A program made the position numbers and the translations under genes. DNA of 64,000 nucleotides from CAYVTZ01 sp964454685. Lineage in GTDB: Bacteria > Bacillota > Clostridia > Christensenellales > Christensenellaceae. Every line of letters begins with the position of its first letter. Positions within the stretch are counted from its first letter, which is position 1. The stretch spans positions 94,047 to 158,046 of the forward strand of contig CAYVTZ010000001.1 in NCBI GenBank assembly GCA_964454685.1, in the 5' to 3' direction. Of the stretch, positions 34,712 to 43,245 are shown piece after piece. The notes beneath the pieces are model-generated. The model was not told the DNA's origin. It searched no databases and saw only the letters and a list, made by a program, of their open reading frames with translations.

Positions 34712-35893
34712 TCATTCCTTTTTTTGATCCTCGTATGCCGAAAAATCTGCTTCAGATGGCTGATGCACACCCACATAAAACGCAAACAGCGCGTCCACCA
34801 GAAATTTCAAATCCTCCACACAGGTTTTTTTTGCAAATTCATAAGACACCGCCGCCTTGTTCGTGGAGAAAATTGCCGTGATACCCTCCTCACGCAGCGT
34901 TTCATACCCCGCGCCTACATCGCCCACCAACGCCACCACGGGTATGCCCGCCTGTTTCGCGCGTTGTGCTATGCCTACCGGCACTTTTCCCTGCTTGCTC
35001 TGCCCGTCTATTTTGCCTTCTCCCGTGATGACCAAATCCGCGCCTTGCAATTTCTCATCAAATTTGATTTCATCCAATATCAAGTCAATTCCCGCGCGCA
35101 TCCGTGCCCCCAGTAATCCCACTAGGGAAAGCGCCAGACCGCCCGCTGCACCCATCCCCGCATTGTCTCGCAAATCCACTCCGGTGTGCGAGCGCATGAT
35201 CTCATTGTAGTGTAAAAGATTGCGATCCAGCTCCAAAATCTGCCGTGCGTTTGCTCCTTTTTGCGGTGCATAGATGTACGCCGCACCATTTTTTCCAGCC
35301 AACGGATTTTTCACATCACAGGCAATCGTAATCTGCGCTTCCTTTGCTTCCTTCATCAGCGCTCGGTCATCAATGGATGCAATACGTCCCATCCCCGCAC
35401 CGTCCAGCGAAACCTCCTGCCCCTGCGCATCTAAAAAACGTGCTCCCAGAGCAGACAGCGCGCCAATTCCACCGTCTGTGGTCGCGCTGCCGCCAATTCC
35501 CAAAATGATGCTGCGGCATCCGCGTCGCAGCGCATCCGCAATGATCTCTCCCGTGCCAAATGTCGTTGCCTGCATCGGTTTCAAATCGCCCTGCACAAGT
35601 GGCAGCCCACTTGCCGCCGCCATTTCAATGATCGCCGTGCCGTCCGGCATAATGCCGTATTGCGCACTCACGCTTTCGCGCATCGGGCCCGTTACTGTCA
35701 CAGAAATACGCTCACCGCCCGCGCCCGCAAGGTAAGCGTCCACAGTACCCTCTCCGCCGTCCGCAATAGGCACTTTCAAAATCTCTGCCTGTGGTAAATG
35801 CTGTAAAATACTCTCCGCAACATATTGGCAAACCTCCATAGAGGTCATCGTCCCCTTAAAAGAATCCGGCGCAACCAAAATTTTCCTTATCAT
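34712..35893 (-). CDS. Glycerate 2-kinase (GlxK/GarK type)
   Basis: 393 residues from MIRKILVAPDSFKGTMTS, with GGAGGG just upstream. The family signature DSFKGT, then PIADGGEGTVDA, GIGGSATTDGG and ITGEGKIDGQS are all present. It phosphorylates D-glycerate, normally to 2-phosphoglycerate, feeding lower glycolysis. It lies second in the operon between an SDR and an FAH hydrolase. With the GarR-type reductase at 31 kb it links a three-carbon acid to glycolysis. Confidence 0.94.
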   Translation of the reverse strand: MIRKILVAPDSFKGTMTSMEVCQYVAESILQHLPQAEILKVPIADGGEGTVDAYLAGAGGERISVTVTGPMRESVSAQYGIMPDGTAIIEMAAASGLPLVQGDLKPMQATTFGTGEIIADALRRGCRSIILGIGGSATTDGGIGALSALGARFLDAQGQEVSLDGAGMGRIASIDDRALMKEAKEAQITIACDVKNPLAGKNGAAYIYAPQKGANARQILELDRNLLHYNEIMRSHTGVDLRDNAGMGAAGGLALSLVGLLGARMRAGIDLILDEIKFDEKLQGADLVITGEGKIDGQSKQGKVPVGIAQRAKQAGIPVVALVGDVGAGYETLREEGITAIFSTNKAAVSYEFAKKTCVEDLKFLVDALFAFYVGVHQPSEADFSAYEDQKKE

Positions 35894-35977
35894 GTTCCCT
35901 CCTGTTTTCATACCGCCAAGTCATGACGCAATCTGTTCGGACACTCATGGCGCTTGGCATAATCCTGCGGGTATTGT

Positions 35978-36724
35978 TTACCCGAAGTACATGCCGCCGT
36001 TCACATCCACAACTGCGCCCGTCATAAAGGATGCCTCCTCCGAGCAAAGAAACACCGCCACCTGCGCAATTTCGTCGATCTTACCCAGCCGCCCAAGCGG
36101 AATTCCCTCAATCAGCCGCTGAATGCGCTCGGCAGAAAAGCTCTGTAAAATACCTGTTTCCGTGGTACCGGGAGCAATGGCGTTCACGTTGATCTGATCC
36201 GCAGCCAGCCGGGAAGCAAACCCGCGCGTTAACCCGATCACGCCCGCCTTGGTCGCTGAATACCCCAGCCCGTTTGCCAATCCGCCATTACGCCCTGCCA
36301 GCGACGCCATATTTACTATTTTACCATATTTTTGCGCGCGCATATACGGTAAAACGGCTTGTGTAGCAAAAAAAACACTTTTTAGGTTAATGTCCATCAT
36401 CCGATCCCACTCCTGCTCCGTGATATCTTCGATGGGTGTCGCATGCAAAATGCCCGCATTGTTGATCAGGATGTCCACCCCGCCAAACATCTGCTCCACC
36501 TGCGAAACCATCGCGCGAATCTGGGACACCTTGCTTACATCTACGGTTATTTCCTGTGCAAGGTAGCCTTGCGCACGCAGAGCCTCCGCTCGTAACCGCG
36601 CGGCATCCGCATCCGCGTCTGCCACCACTACTCGCGCTCCGTGCCGCGCCAAAATCTCACAGCATCCAGCGCCAATTCCATTTGCTCCGCCCGTTACAAT
36701 CGCAGTTTTATCAGTAAAATCCAT
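35978..36724 (-). CDS. Short-chain dehydrogenase (FabG-like), first gene of the sugar-acid operon
   Basis: 248 residues. GGANGIGAGC cofactor motif, NNAGIL, catalytic Ser in MASLAG, YSATKAG (Tyr-x-x-x-Lys) and a closing VDVNGGMY. The Asp in VVVADADADAA at the end of strand two suggests NAD+ preference. Candidates include a sugar or 2-keto-3-deoxy-sugar-acid dehydrogenase; the last would make the diketo substrate of the FAH protein encoded downstream. Promoter and operator lie directly upstream. Confidence 0.9.
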   Translation of the reverse strand: MDFTDKTAIVTGGANGIGAGCCEILARHGARVVVADADADAARLRAEALRAQGYLAQEITVDVSKVSQIRAMVSQVEQMFGGVDILINNAGILHATPIEDITEQEWDRMMDINLKSVFFATQAVLPYMRAQKYGKIVNMASLAGRNGGLANGLGYSATKAGVIGLTRGFASRLAADQINVNAIAPGTTETGILQSFSAERIQRLIEGIPLGRLGKIDEIAQVAVFLCSEEASFMTGAVVDVNGGMYFG

Positions 36725-36760
36725 CTTTGCACCTTCTAATTTTCATGAATTGATAGATTT

Positions 36761-36789
36761 AGTTTAACGTTAAACCAATGGATTGTCAA
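36761..36789 (-). promoter_or_regulatory. Promoter and LacI-type operator of the sugar-acid operon
   Basis: Minus-strand TTGACA, 17 bases, TAAACT. The perfect 14-bp palindrome GTTTAACGTTAAAC (36762-36775) overlaps the -10, so binding would exclude RNA polymerase. The remaining sequence up to 37058 is gene-free. Confidence 0.82.
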
Positions 36790-37058
36790 TGCGTTTTTCG
36801 CGTCGCATGACGTTCCGTAATTACAGTCACGCGCAGCAAATTCCAGCTTTCCCGCAACGCGATCGCATGCAGCATATCCTTTTGCACAATACAAGTTTCG
36901 TGCATGCCGCATTGTATCCGGTCAGCACCGCTTCACACATTGTGTATTTTTCAATATTTTATATAGAATTATAATTTCTCATTGACATTATTTCATATTT
37001 TATGCAAAAATTCTCTTTCGCATCCGGACTACTGCACGCACCACTCGCCTGTGATCGT

Positions 37059-38261
37059 TCAGACCAGATATTGTTCCATCAGTTGCCCAATTTCACGCGC
37101 ATCCAATAGCACAGGCACCGGGTATAGCGGATTCGCTTCCTTGTCCGCGTGTCGCGCCAACGCAGGTATATCCTCCCGCCGGAGCTGCTCTACGCGCTCT
37201 GGAATGCACATGCTCGCATTGAGCGCCTGAATTTTTTCCAGGAATTGCGCCGCATTTTTTTCGTCTGAGCCCGCGTCAATGCCCACCAATCCTGCCAGTT
37301 GCGCCAGCCGCGCATGCACAGCGCTGTCATAGTAGCGTAACACACCCGGCAAAAGAATCGCATTTGCCAACCCATGCGCAATGCCATACATCCCGCCAAT
37401 CGCGTGCGCAATCGCGTGCACATAGCCCACGTAAGAGCGCCTGAATGCCACGCCCGCATCAAAGGATGCACGCAACATCGCCTCGCGCGCCTGCAAATTC
37501 TGCCCGTCTGCGTATGCCAAAGGCAGATTCTCAAAAATAGCGGGTATCGCCTTACGCGCATACTCCTCGGTTTGCGGTGTGTTATTGCGATTCAAATATG
37601 CCTCCACCGCGTGCGTCAACGCATCCATGCCCGTCATCGCCGTAATGTGCGCCGGCATAGAAACCGTTTGCGCCGGATCCAGCACCGCAACCATCGGGAT
37701 GATGGATGGATCGTTGATCGTATACTTCGAGTGTTTGCTCTCATCGGTAATCACTGCGGATAAGGTAACCTCGCTGCCCGTGCCCGCCGTCGTAGGCACC
37801 GCAATCAACGGAGGTAGCTTCTTGCGAATTTTAAGCACACCGCCCATTTTCAGCACCGAACATTTCGGCTTTGCAATGCGCGCACCGCAAATTTTTGCAC
37901 AATCCAGCGGTGATCCGCCACCATATGCCAAAATACCGTCACATCCTCCCGCATGGTATACTCGCACTGCCTCTTCCACCTGCTCTACCGTGGGATTCGG
38001 CAGCACATTACAATCAGTCACAAAGGCAATGCCCTGCTCGTTCAACGCCTGCATCAGCGGATGCAAAATATCACTGTTTCCCGCACGCGTTCCGGCAACG
38101 ATCAGCACCTTTCGTATCCCCAGCTCATGCAGCAGCAGCGGCACGCGCAACAAAGCGCCTTCACCCTCCTCGATGCGCGGCATGCGCCAATCCAAAAGGT
38201 TCGCCGCCTTGCCCATAATCGCCTGTTCCACTCGATAAACCGCTTTACGCAATCCGTTCAC
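37059..38261 (-). CDS. Iron-containing alcohol dehydrogenase
   Basis: 400 residues; GTG start placed seven bases after GGAGG. NAD-binding GGGSPLDCAK and PTTAGTGSEVT, then the metal-binding GMDALTHAVEAYL and HAIAHAIGGMYGIAHGLANA motifs of group III dehydrogenases. It interconverts an alcohol and an aldehyde, for example lactaldehyde/propanediol or butanol. L-lactaldehyde reductase (FucO-like) would suit the deoxy-sugar context but is not proven. It runs on the same strand as the sugar-acid operon downstream. Confidence 0.93.
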   Translation of the reverse strand: MNGLRKAVYRVEQAIMGKAANLLDWRMPRIEEGEGALLRVPLLLHELGIRKVLIVAGTRAGNSDILHPLMQALNEQGIAFVTDCNVLPNPTVEQVEEAVRVYHAGGCDGILAYGGGSPLDCAKICGARIAKPKCSVLKMGGVLKIRKKLPPLIAVPTTAGTGSEVTLSAVITDESKHSKYTINDPSIIPMVAVLDPAQTVSMPAHITAMTGMDALTHAVEAYLNRNNTPQTEEYARKAIPAIFENLPLAYADGQNLQAREAMLRASFDAGVAFRRSYVGYVHAIAHAIGGMYGIAHGLANAILLPGVLRYYDSAVHARLAQLAGLVGIDAGSDEKNAAQFLEKIQALNASMCIPERVEQLRREDIPALARHADKEANPLYPVPVLLDAREIGQLMEQYLV

Positions 38262-38366
38262 GCTTGTTCCTCCACTCTCAAATCTTGCCTGCCAAACCCT
38301 ACCGCACGCGCCGCGCGAAGCCCTCTTCTTCTTACGCTTCCGTGCAGTTTCCTGCCAAAAAAACGT

Positions 38367-38972
38367 CTATTCCTCCTCAAGATATCCTTGCTTTACCGCA
38401 TCCTCGGTAAAGCGCATCATCGCGTCCCAAAGCTCACTTGCGCCCTCCCGCATAAATGTATTGCGCCCCAACACCATTTGCTTGGTCACGCCATGTTCCT
38501 GCCATTTTTCCCCATTCGTCACATAGTTGTGATAATTAGGCATAAAAGCATCCACCGCATTCGCAAACTTTGATTCCGACGTTTCCTTCCTGTCAAATTC
38601 ATCCCAGATCGCTCGAAATTCCGCAGACTGGTCTTCCGGCAACAGTCCAAACAGCCGCTCTGCCGCAGCCTGCTCCCGTGCCTTCTGCGTACGCACTGCC
38701 TGCGCATCATATACATAGGTGTCTCCGGCATATACTTCCACCACATCGTGCAACAAAGCCATTTTCAGCACACGCGCAAGATCAATTTCCTGCTCGGCAT
38801 ACTCCGCAAACAACATCGCGCACACCGCCATGTGCCAACTGTGCTCCGCATCATTCTCCACGCGCGACCCGTCCATCAGCAGTGTCTGCCTTGCAATCTG
38901 CTTCATGCGGTCGATCTCACGCAAAAAGTGTAATTGCTGCTCAAAGCGCTCTCGGTTCATTTCCTCTCTCAT
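38367..38972 (-). CDS. HD-domain phosphohydrolase (YfbR/HDDC2-like)
   Basis: 201 residues. HD-family metal ligands: ENDAEHSWHMAV, then ALLHDVVEVYAGD, with a later DEFDRKET and Asp in VDAFMPNYHNY. The pattern matches HDDC2/YfbR 5'-deoxynucleotidases, which dephosphorylate dNMPs, so a house-cleaning nucleotide role is likely. The start is the first ATG, because the predicted promoter ends only about 30 bases upstream; a second ATG four codons later has GAGAGG but too close. Confidence 0.87.
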   Translation of the reverse strand: MREEMNRERFEQQLHFLREIDRMKQIARQTLLMDGSRVENDAEHSWHMAVCAMLFAEYAEQEIDLARVLKMALLHDVVEVYAGDTYVYDAQAVRTQKAREQAAAERLFGLLPEDQSAEFRAIWDEFDRKETSESKFANAVDAFMPNYHNYVTNGEKWQEHGVTKQMVLGRNTFMREGASELWDAMMRFTEDAVKQGYLEEE

Positions 38973-39001
38973 TTCTCTACTCTATAAAAATATCGGCTAA
39001 A

Positions 39002-39030
39002 TCCATATATTTTTTGCATTAATTAGTCAA
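39002..39030 (-). promoter_or_regulatory. Promoter of the HD hydrolase gene
   Basis: Minus-strand TTGACT, 17 bases, TATGGA. The -35 overlaps the final codons of the preceding gene. Confidence 0.5.
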
Positions 39031-39391
39031 ATCTGAATGCGGAAAGACCATTACATGCAATCATCGCCTGTGCCTTACCTTGTTCCAACATTTCCCGCGT
39101 CACGCCACACGATGCCAACTGCTGATCTGTCAATTCTGCCAGATCATCGTAAAATGCGTTCACGACATCCTCGGACTCCACCGAAGGCTGCTCTCGCACC
39201 TGCGCAAGCAGTTTCTCCTGCGCCTCTACAATCTTGCCGCGGCGCGCCATTTCTTGCAGCTCCAATTGCAGTCGCGTCCCATCGGATACAACAGTCGCTT
39301 GGTTCATTGCGGTCAAATCACGCATTGACTCACGATCTATCTTGCCGGCCTTCATGCGCCAATAATCCTTTAAAATATCGTCTCCGTTCAT
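39023..39391 (-). CDS. Conserved-looking hypothetical protein
   Basis: 122 residues from MNGDDILKDYWRMKAGKIDR, with GGAGGAG eight bases upstream. The sequence is soluble, helical and rich in charged residues (LTAMNQATVVSDGTRLQLEL, then ELTDQQLASCGVTREMLEQG). No family is recognised. It is downstream of the metY terminator and upstream of the HD hydrolase, so it probably has its own weak promoter. The ribosome site and full open frame support a real gene. Confidence 0.7.
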   Translation of the reverse strand: MNGDDILKDYWRMKAGKIDRESMRDLTAMNQATVVSDGTRLQLELQEMARRGKIVEAQEKLLAQVREQPSVESEDVVNAFYDDLAELTDQQLASCGVTREMLEQGKAQAMIACNGLSAFRFD

Positions 39392-39453
39392 TTTTAGGTC
39401 TCCTCCTCGCACAGCAATCTTTCTTGTTTTCATCATATCATGTTTCATCACAT

Positions 39454-39481
39454 AAAAAAAGGGAAATGCAACTCATTTCCC
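39454..39481 (-). terminator. Terminator of metY
   Basis: Minus-strand 8-bp stem GGGAAATG/CATTTCCC with a 5-base loop and seven T residues. Confidence 0.85.
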
Positions 39482-39549
39482 TTAATGTCGCCTGTCGCGT
39501 CGTCACACAGTTGGATGCCCTGATATTCCTGCGCATTTGTCATTCAGCA

Positions 39550-40836
39550 TCATACTGTCTCCAGCGCGCACTCCAAGTCATACAGTAAATCATCTATGTT
39601 CTCTAGCCCGACGGAAAGCCGCACGGTGCTTGGCCGTATCCCGCAATCCAGCAATTCCTGCTCGTTCATCTGCGAATGTGTGGTCGATGCCGGGTGGATC
39701 ACCAGCGACTTCGCGTCCGCCACATTAGCAAGCAATGAAAAAAGCTCTAAATGCTCTACAAAACGTTTTGCAGCATCGCCGCCGCCTCTGATCTCCACCG
39801 TAAAGATAGACCCCGCGCCCCGCTCAAAATATTTCTGATACAGCGCATGATCGTTGCGCCCCTCCAGCGAAGGGTGGTTCACGCATTCCACTTTAGGATG
39901 TTTGGACAGATATTCCACCACACGCAGCGCATTTTCCACATGCCGCTCCACGCGCAGCGAAAGCGTCTCCAGCCCCTGCAAAAAGAGAAAAGAATGAAAT
40001 GGACTGATGCTTGCACCGGTGTCGCGCATCAATGTCGTGCGTATTTTCACGATATACGCCATGTTGCCCGCAACCTGTGTGAATACTGCGCCATGATAAT
40101 TCGGATTTGGCTGCGTCAAACCGGGAAATTTATCATTTTGTCCCCAGTCAAAGCGTCCCGAGTCCACAATCACGCCTCCCAGCGTCGTGCCGTGTCCGCC
40201 GATGAATTTAGTAGCAGAATGCACCACCACATCTGCTCCGTGCTCAATGGGGCGAAACAAGTAAGGCGTTGCGAATGTATTGTCCACAATCAGCGGAACG
40301 CCATGTCTGTGCGCCACCTCTGCCACCGCTTCCACATTAATAATAGAAGAATGCGGGTTTCCCAGCGTTTCAATAAAAACCGCCTTCGTATTTGGTTTCA
40401 TCGCGTGCTCAAAGTTCTGTGCGTCCTCACCGTTCACAAATGTCGTTTCAATGCCAAAGTCTTTGAACGTGTTGGCAAATAAGTTGTATGTGCCGCCATA
40501 CACCGTCTGCGCCGAAATAATATGATCGCCCGCACACGCAATGTTCTGCAACGCATATGTCACAGCCGCCGCGCCCGTTGCCGTCGCCAAAGCACCTACG
40601 CCGCCTTCCAGTGCAGCGATTCTCTGCTCAAAAACGTCGGATGTCGGGTTCGTCAGGCGCGAGTAAAGATTCCCCGGCTCCGCAAGCGCAAAACGCGCCG
40701 CAGCCTGTGCGCAGTCCTCAAAAACGTAGCTTGTCGTCTGATAAATCGGCACACAGCGCGCACCCGTCGCCGGGTCCGGTTGTTCCTGCCCCACGTGCAG
40801 TTGTAATGTCTCAAATTTGTAGTTTCGTTCCTTCAT
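39550..40836 (-). CDS. metY: O-acetylhomoserine sulfhydrylase
   Basis: 428 residues from MKERNYKFETLQLHVGQEQP behind AGAGGAG. Cys/Met-metabolism PLP enzyme: PIYQTTSYVF, the sequence SRLTNPTSDVFEQRIAALEG, and the PLP lysine in HSATKFIGGHGT. Length and the LHVGQEQPDPATGAR start fit the MetY branch rather than MetB/MetC. It makes homocysteine from O-acetylhomoserine and sulfide. Transcription is monocistronic, with a consensus promoter and its own terminator; no SAM riboswitch or Met T-box was seen in the leader. Confidence 0.95.
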   Translation of the reverse strand: MKERNYKFETLQLHVGQEQPDPATGARCVPIYQTTSYVFEDCAQAAARFALAEPGNLYSRLTNPTSDVFEQRIAALEGGVGALATATGAAAVTYALQNIACAGDHIISAQTVYGGTYNLFANTFKDFGIETTFVNGEDAQNFEHAMKPNTKAVFIETLGNPHSSIINVEAVAEVAHRHGVPLIVDNTFATPYLFRPIEHGADVVVHSATKFIGGHGTTLGGVIVDSGRFDWGQNDKFPGLTQPNPNYHGAVFTQVAGNMAYIVKIRTTLMRDTGASISPFHSFLFLQGLETLSLRVERHVENALRVVEYLSKHPKVECVNHPSLEGRNDHALYQKYFERGAGSIFTVEIRGGGDAAKRFVEHLELFSLLANVADAKSLVIHPASTTHSQMNEQELLDCGIRPSTVRLSVGLENIDDLLYDLECALETV

Positions 40837-40912
40837 ATTGTCTCCTCTTTTCGCATTCATCCTCACCGCGTGCAGCAGATGGTTGTTTTTTAATTCCTAT
40901 CTTTTTTATATG

Positions 40913-40941
40913 ATTATACGCATTTCATTGTGAATTGTCAA
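40913..40941 (-). promoter_or_regulatory. Consensus promoter of metY
   Basis: Minus-strand TTGACA, 17 bases, TATAAT, giving a leader of about 70 bases. Confidence 0.8.
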
Positions 40942-41065
40942 TCCGATCTTCCATATCATCACAGGGTTACAGCCACACGCTCACCCCTCATTTAATTATT
41001 TCAATAATATATCTTAAATATTTCAAAAATTTAATAGTTTTCACAAAATATTCATAACTTTCCTG

Positions 41066-41168
41066 TTTACAAATCTTTTTTTTCGGTTATAATGGAATCA
41101 AGATAATTAGTTTTTTTCATGATTTTTCTTCCTTTGAAGTTGCCCGGCACTGTCCGGGCGACTTTTTT
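41066..41168 (+). ncRNA. Small-RNA-like unit A (promoter, anti-start block, terminator)
   Basis: Promoter TTTACA, 16 bases, TATAAT (41066-41093), so transcription should start near 41100. The predicted RNA of about 69 nt begins with an A/U-rich segment, then carries the block TTTTTTTCATGATTTTTC around 41111-41128. It ends in a 10-bp stem (AGTTGCCCGG / CCGGGCGACT, 6-base loop) plus six T (terminator 41138-41168). Its block is the weakest match to the family, with CTTCC in place of a run of C. No ORF is present on this strand. First of four related units. Confidence 0.65.
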
Positions 41169-41241
41169 GTTTCTCAAGATCGCAGGAACACCCCCGCACA
41201 ATATGTTTCAGCTCTTTTACAATTAATTCACAATTTTATGG

Positions 41242-41340
41242 TTTCAATTCGCGCCATTGGTATTATAGTAAGAATGAAACAACAGTTTTTTCATGAATTC
41301 CCCCCTCCAAGGAGCCGTTCGAGCAATCGAGCGGCTCTTT
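41242..41340 (+). ncRNA. Small-RNA-like unit B
   Basis: Promoter TTTCAA, 16 bases, TATAGT; RNA of about 65 nt starting near 41276. The conserved block TTTTTTCATGAATTCCCC continues into CCTCC (41286-41308), the exact complement of GGAGG, a spacer, AUG and AAAAAA. The terminator stem has 11 bp with a GCAA tetraloop (41312-41337) but only three T follow, with an A/U extension. This unit has the best complementarity to a Shine-Dalgarno site and to the sugar-binding lipoprotein start at 17.3 kb. Confidence 0.65.
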
Positions 41341-41462
41341 ACTGCGCTCATTTTACCGCTGACTTCTGCAGCAAACCCGCTGCGTTGCACAATTCAGCCA
41401 CCGGTTCATCACTGTTCATAGACTCTTCACTTTTCCTTCATGCAGGCTTCATACGAGCTCCC

Positions 41463-41568
41463 TATACTAAGACCATACGATAACACGTATGTTTTTCATA
41501 AATACTTCCCCTCTGGAACAAGTATGTTCCGAACAAAACCGCTTCCCCCTTTAGCGGTTTTGTTTTTT
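41463..41568 (+). ncRNA. Small-RNA-like unit C
   Basis: -10 TATACT (41463-41468) without a clear -35; RNA of about 94 nt from near 41475. Block TTTTTCATAAATACTTCCCC at 41492-41511, then a small stem GGAACA/TGTTCC. The terminator has a 10-bp stem CAAAACCGCT/AGCGGTTTTG, whose loop is itself C-rich (TCCCCCTTT), followed by GTTTTTT-type U-tract (41534-41568). Confidence 0.6.
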
Positions 41569-42060
41569 ATTCGCCCAGGTTATGAAAAGTAATACTCATT
41601 CTTTAGGATCAACAATCCTCTGATTGCTGCCGTGTGTCCCATAGCAGCCGCGGTTTTCCTGTGGCGGCTCCTGCATTGCAATCAAGATGTCTGCCGCCGG
41701 CATGCCCGCGCGCTCTGTCCGCAGGCGCGTCATGGTGTGTATCACATCACGTTTCGCCACATTGCAGCGTCACCTCAACCGGGTCAGTCGATCCGCCTTA
41801 CTCGACTTGCGGCAAAAATGATCCTCGTCTAATTCGTACAGACGCTGCATTCGATCTTCCTCCTCCAATCCAACCATGAAGCGCAGCGCGTCTCGCATCG
41901 TCTGCATGAGCGTCGTTTTATACGCCTCGGATATCCCTTATGAAATTTCGATCTTTACCGGCGGTATCCTGTTCCCCCTTCCATCAGCTCGTTTCTATCC
42001 CGTGTTTCTTCGTTCACAATTTCTTCAAGATTTCATCATCTTAAGTTCAAACGGTCATGG
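41569..42060. other. Gene-free spacer between small-RNA units C and D
   Basis: About 490 bases with only short ORFs on both strands, none with a convincing ribosome site or family. It may contain remnants of a lost gene; nothing specific is recognised. Confidence 0.4.
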
Positions 42061-42143
42061 TATCTTATCATTGTGAAAACAACTTTTTTCATGAATAACT
42101 TCCCTACAGAAAAACCGCTCCGGAGCAACCCGGGCGGTTTTTT
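42061..42143 (+). ncRNA. Small-RNA-like unit D
   Basis: Extended -10 TGGTATCTT (from 42058), RNA of about 71 nt starting near 42073. Block CTTTTTTCATGAATAACTTC continues into CCT (42083-42103). Terminator AAAACCGC...GCGGTTTT with an inner CCGG/CCGG stem and six T (42111-42143). The stem also has a T-run on the minus strand, so it can end the convergent glycosyltransferase gene. Confidence 0.62.
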
Positions 42144-42185
42144 GCAATACAGCTTCATTTCATCTGCCACTTCACATGTCTGCGT

Positions 42186-43223
42186 TCATTTTGCCGCTTC
42201 CAACGCCTTTTCGTATAAAGTCGCACAATTTGCCATCGCAAAGCGCTCCTCCATGTCCTGCCGCGCGCCTTGGCCCATCTTCTCTCGCGCAGATGCGTAG
42301 GACAAATCCATCATACATTCACAGCAACGCGCTACATTGCCCGCCTTGACCAAGTACCCCGTCACACCGTTTAAAATGTATTCGCTCGCACCCACCGTGT
42401 CTGCCGACACCACAGGTACGCCGCAGGCCATCGCCTCCACTGCGCACACGCCAAATGCTTCGGCACCATTCATCTGCACCGCAATGTCCACATCCGCCCA
42501 AAACGCCGGAATTTCAGCATTTTTAATGCGTCCCGCAAAAGTCACCCGATCTGCAATGCCCAGGCTTTGCGCCTGCTGCTGCATCGCCGCCTGCAACGCG
42601 CCGTCTCCCGCAATCTTCAACACAGCATTTTTGCCGCTTTCCTTCAAATACTTTGCAAATGCCTGTAAAACGAGATCTACACCGCACCCCTCTTCCAGTA
42701 GCTTGGTAGAGCCGAAGCACAAGCTTTCCTTCTGCGTTTTCTCTGCGGGTGTAAACAGCTCTAAGTCTAGACCAAACGGCGTAACCAAGCATTCTTTCTC
42801 TTTTTTAAACAACTGTTTCACACGCGTGACCATGTTGGGCGCCGCAGCGCATACCGCCTGCGCGTTTTTGATGCTTTTTTTGACCCATCCCTTCAAACCT
42901 GTGTCCGCCTGCAAAAAGATATCCGGCCCCAAAACCGTCAGCAGCACATGTGGCAGCTTCGCCAGCGCCGCCATATATCCATATGTGGTCGCGCCAAACG
43001 CGTTCACCACATCAAAGCTTTGCCCCGCAAACATTGTCTTGATTTCCTTTGCGCATGCCTTCACGTTGTCCTGCGCCAAATACTGCACCGTAACGGTCAG
43101 TTCGCCCAGCGCATCCTTTTGCGACGGCATAGAAAATACCGTCACCTCATGCGCTTTTGCCAGTTCGTTTGCCCATTTCACCGTATGCGGCGAATTTGCG
43201 GCCGCAAGCATTGCAATCTTCAT
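42186..43223 (-). CDS. GT4-family glycosyltransferase
   Basis: 345 residues with a GT-B fold: N-terminal IAMLAAANSPHTVKWANELA, interdomain LVTPFGLDLELFTPAEK, and the C-terminal nucleotide-sugar motif EAFGVCAVEAMACGVPVVSAD (Glu-x7-Glu). No membrane helix, so it is cytosolic or membrane-associated and probably builds a surface polysaccharide or glycolipid. It begins 22 bases after dapL and is likely co-transcribed, although the functions are not linked in an obvious way. Confidence 0.92.
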   Translation of the reverse strand: MKIAMLAAANSPHTVKWANELAKAHEVTVFSMPSQKDALGELTVTVQYLAQDNVKACAKEIKTMFAGQSFDVVNAFGATTYGYMAALAKLPHVLLTVLGPDIFLQADTGLKGWVKKSIKNAQAVCAAAPNMVTRVKQLFKKEKECLVTPFGLDLELFTPAEKTQKESLCFGSTKLLEEGCGVDLVLQAFAKYLKESGKNAVLKIAGDGALQAAMQQQAQSLGIADRVTFAGRIKNAEIPAFWADVDIAVQMNGAEAFGVCAVEAMACGVPVVSADTVGASEYILNGVTGYLVKAGNVARCCECMMDLSYASAREKMGQGARQDMEERFAMANCATLYEKALEAAK

Positions 43224-43245
43224 TGATTCTTTACCCCTCTGTTTC

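Noticed and set aside
37059..38261. Assignment of the iron dehydrogenase to the sugar-acid operon
   Set aside because: It lies upstream with a 334-base gap containing the operon's own promoter and operator, so co-transcription is not supported.
40837..40940. SAM riboswitch or Met T-box ahead of metY
   Set aside because: The leader is only about 70 bases from a consensus promoter and contains neither motif.
41088..42105. Minus-strand mini-ORFs beginning Met-Lys-Lys or Met-Lys-Asn in the small-RNA array
   Set aside because: Each reads 10-18 codons behind a good ribosome site, so leader peptides were considered. But promoters and terminators are oriented on the plus strand, the peptides share nothing beyond the start, and no minus-strand promoter fits. 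They remain the main alternative.
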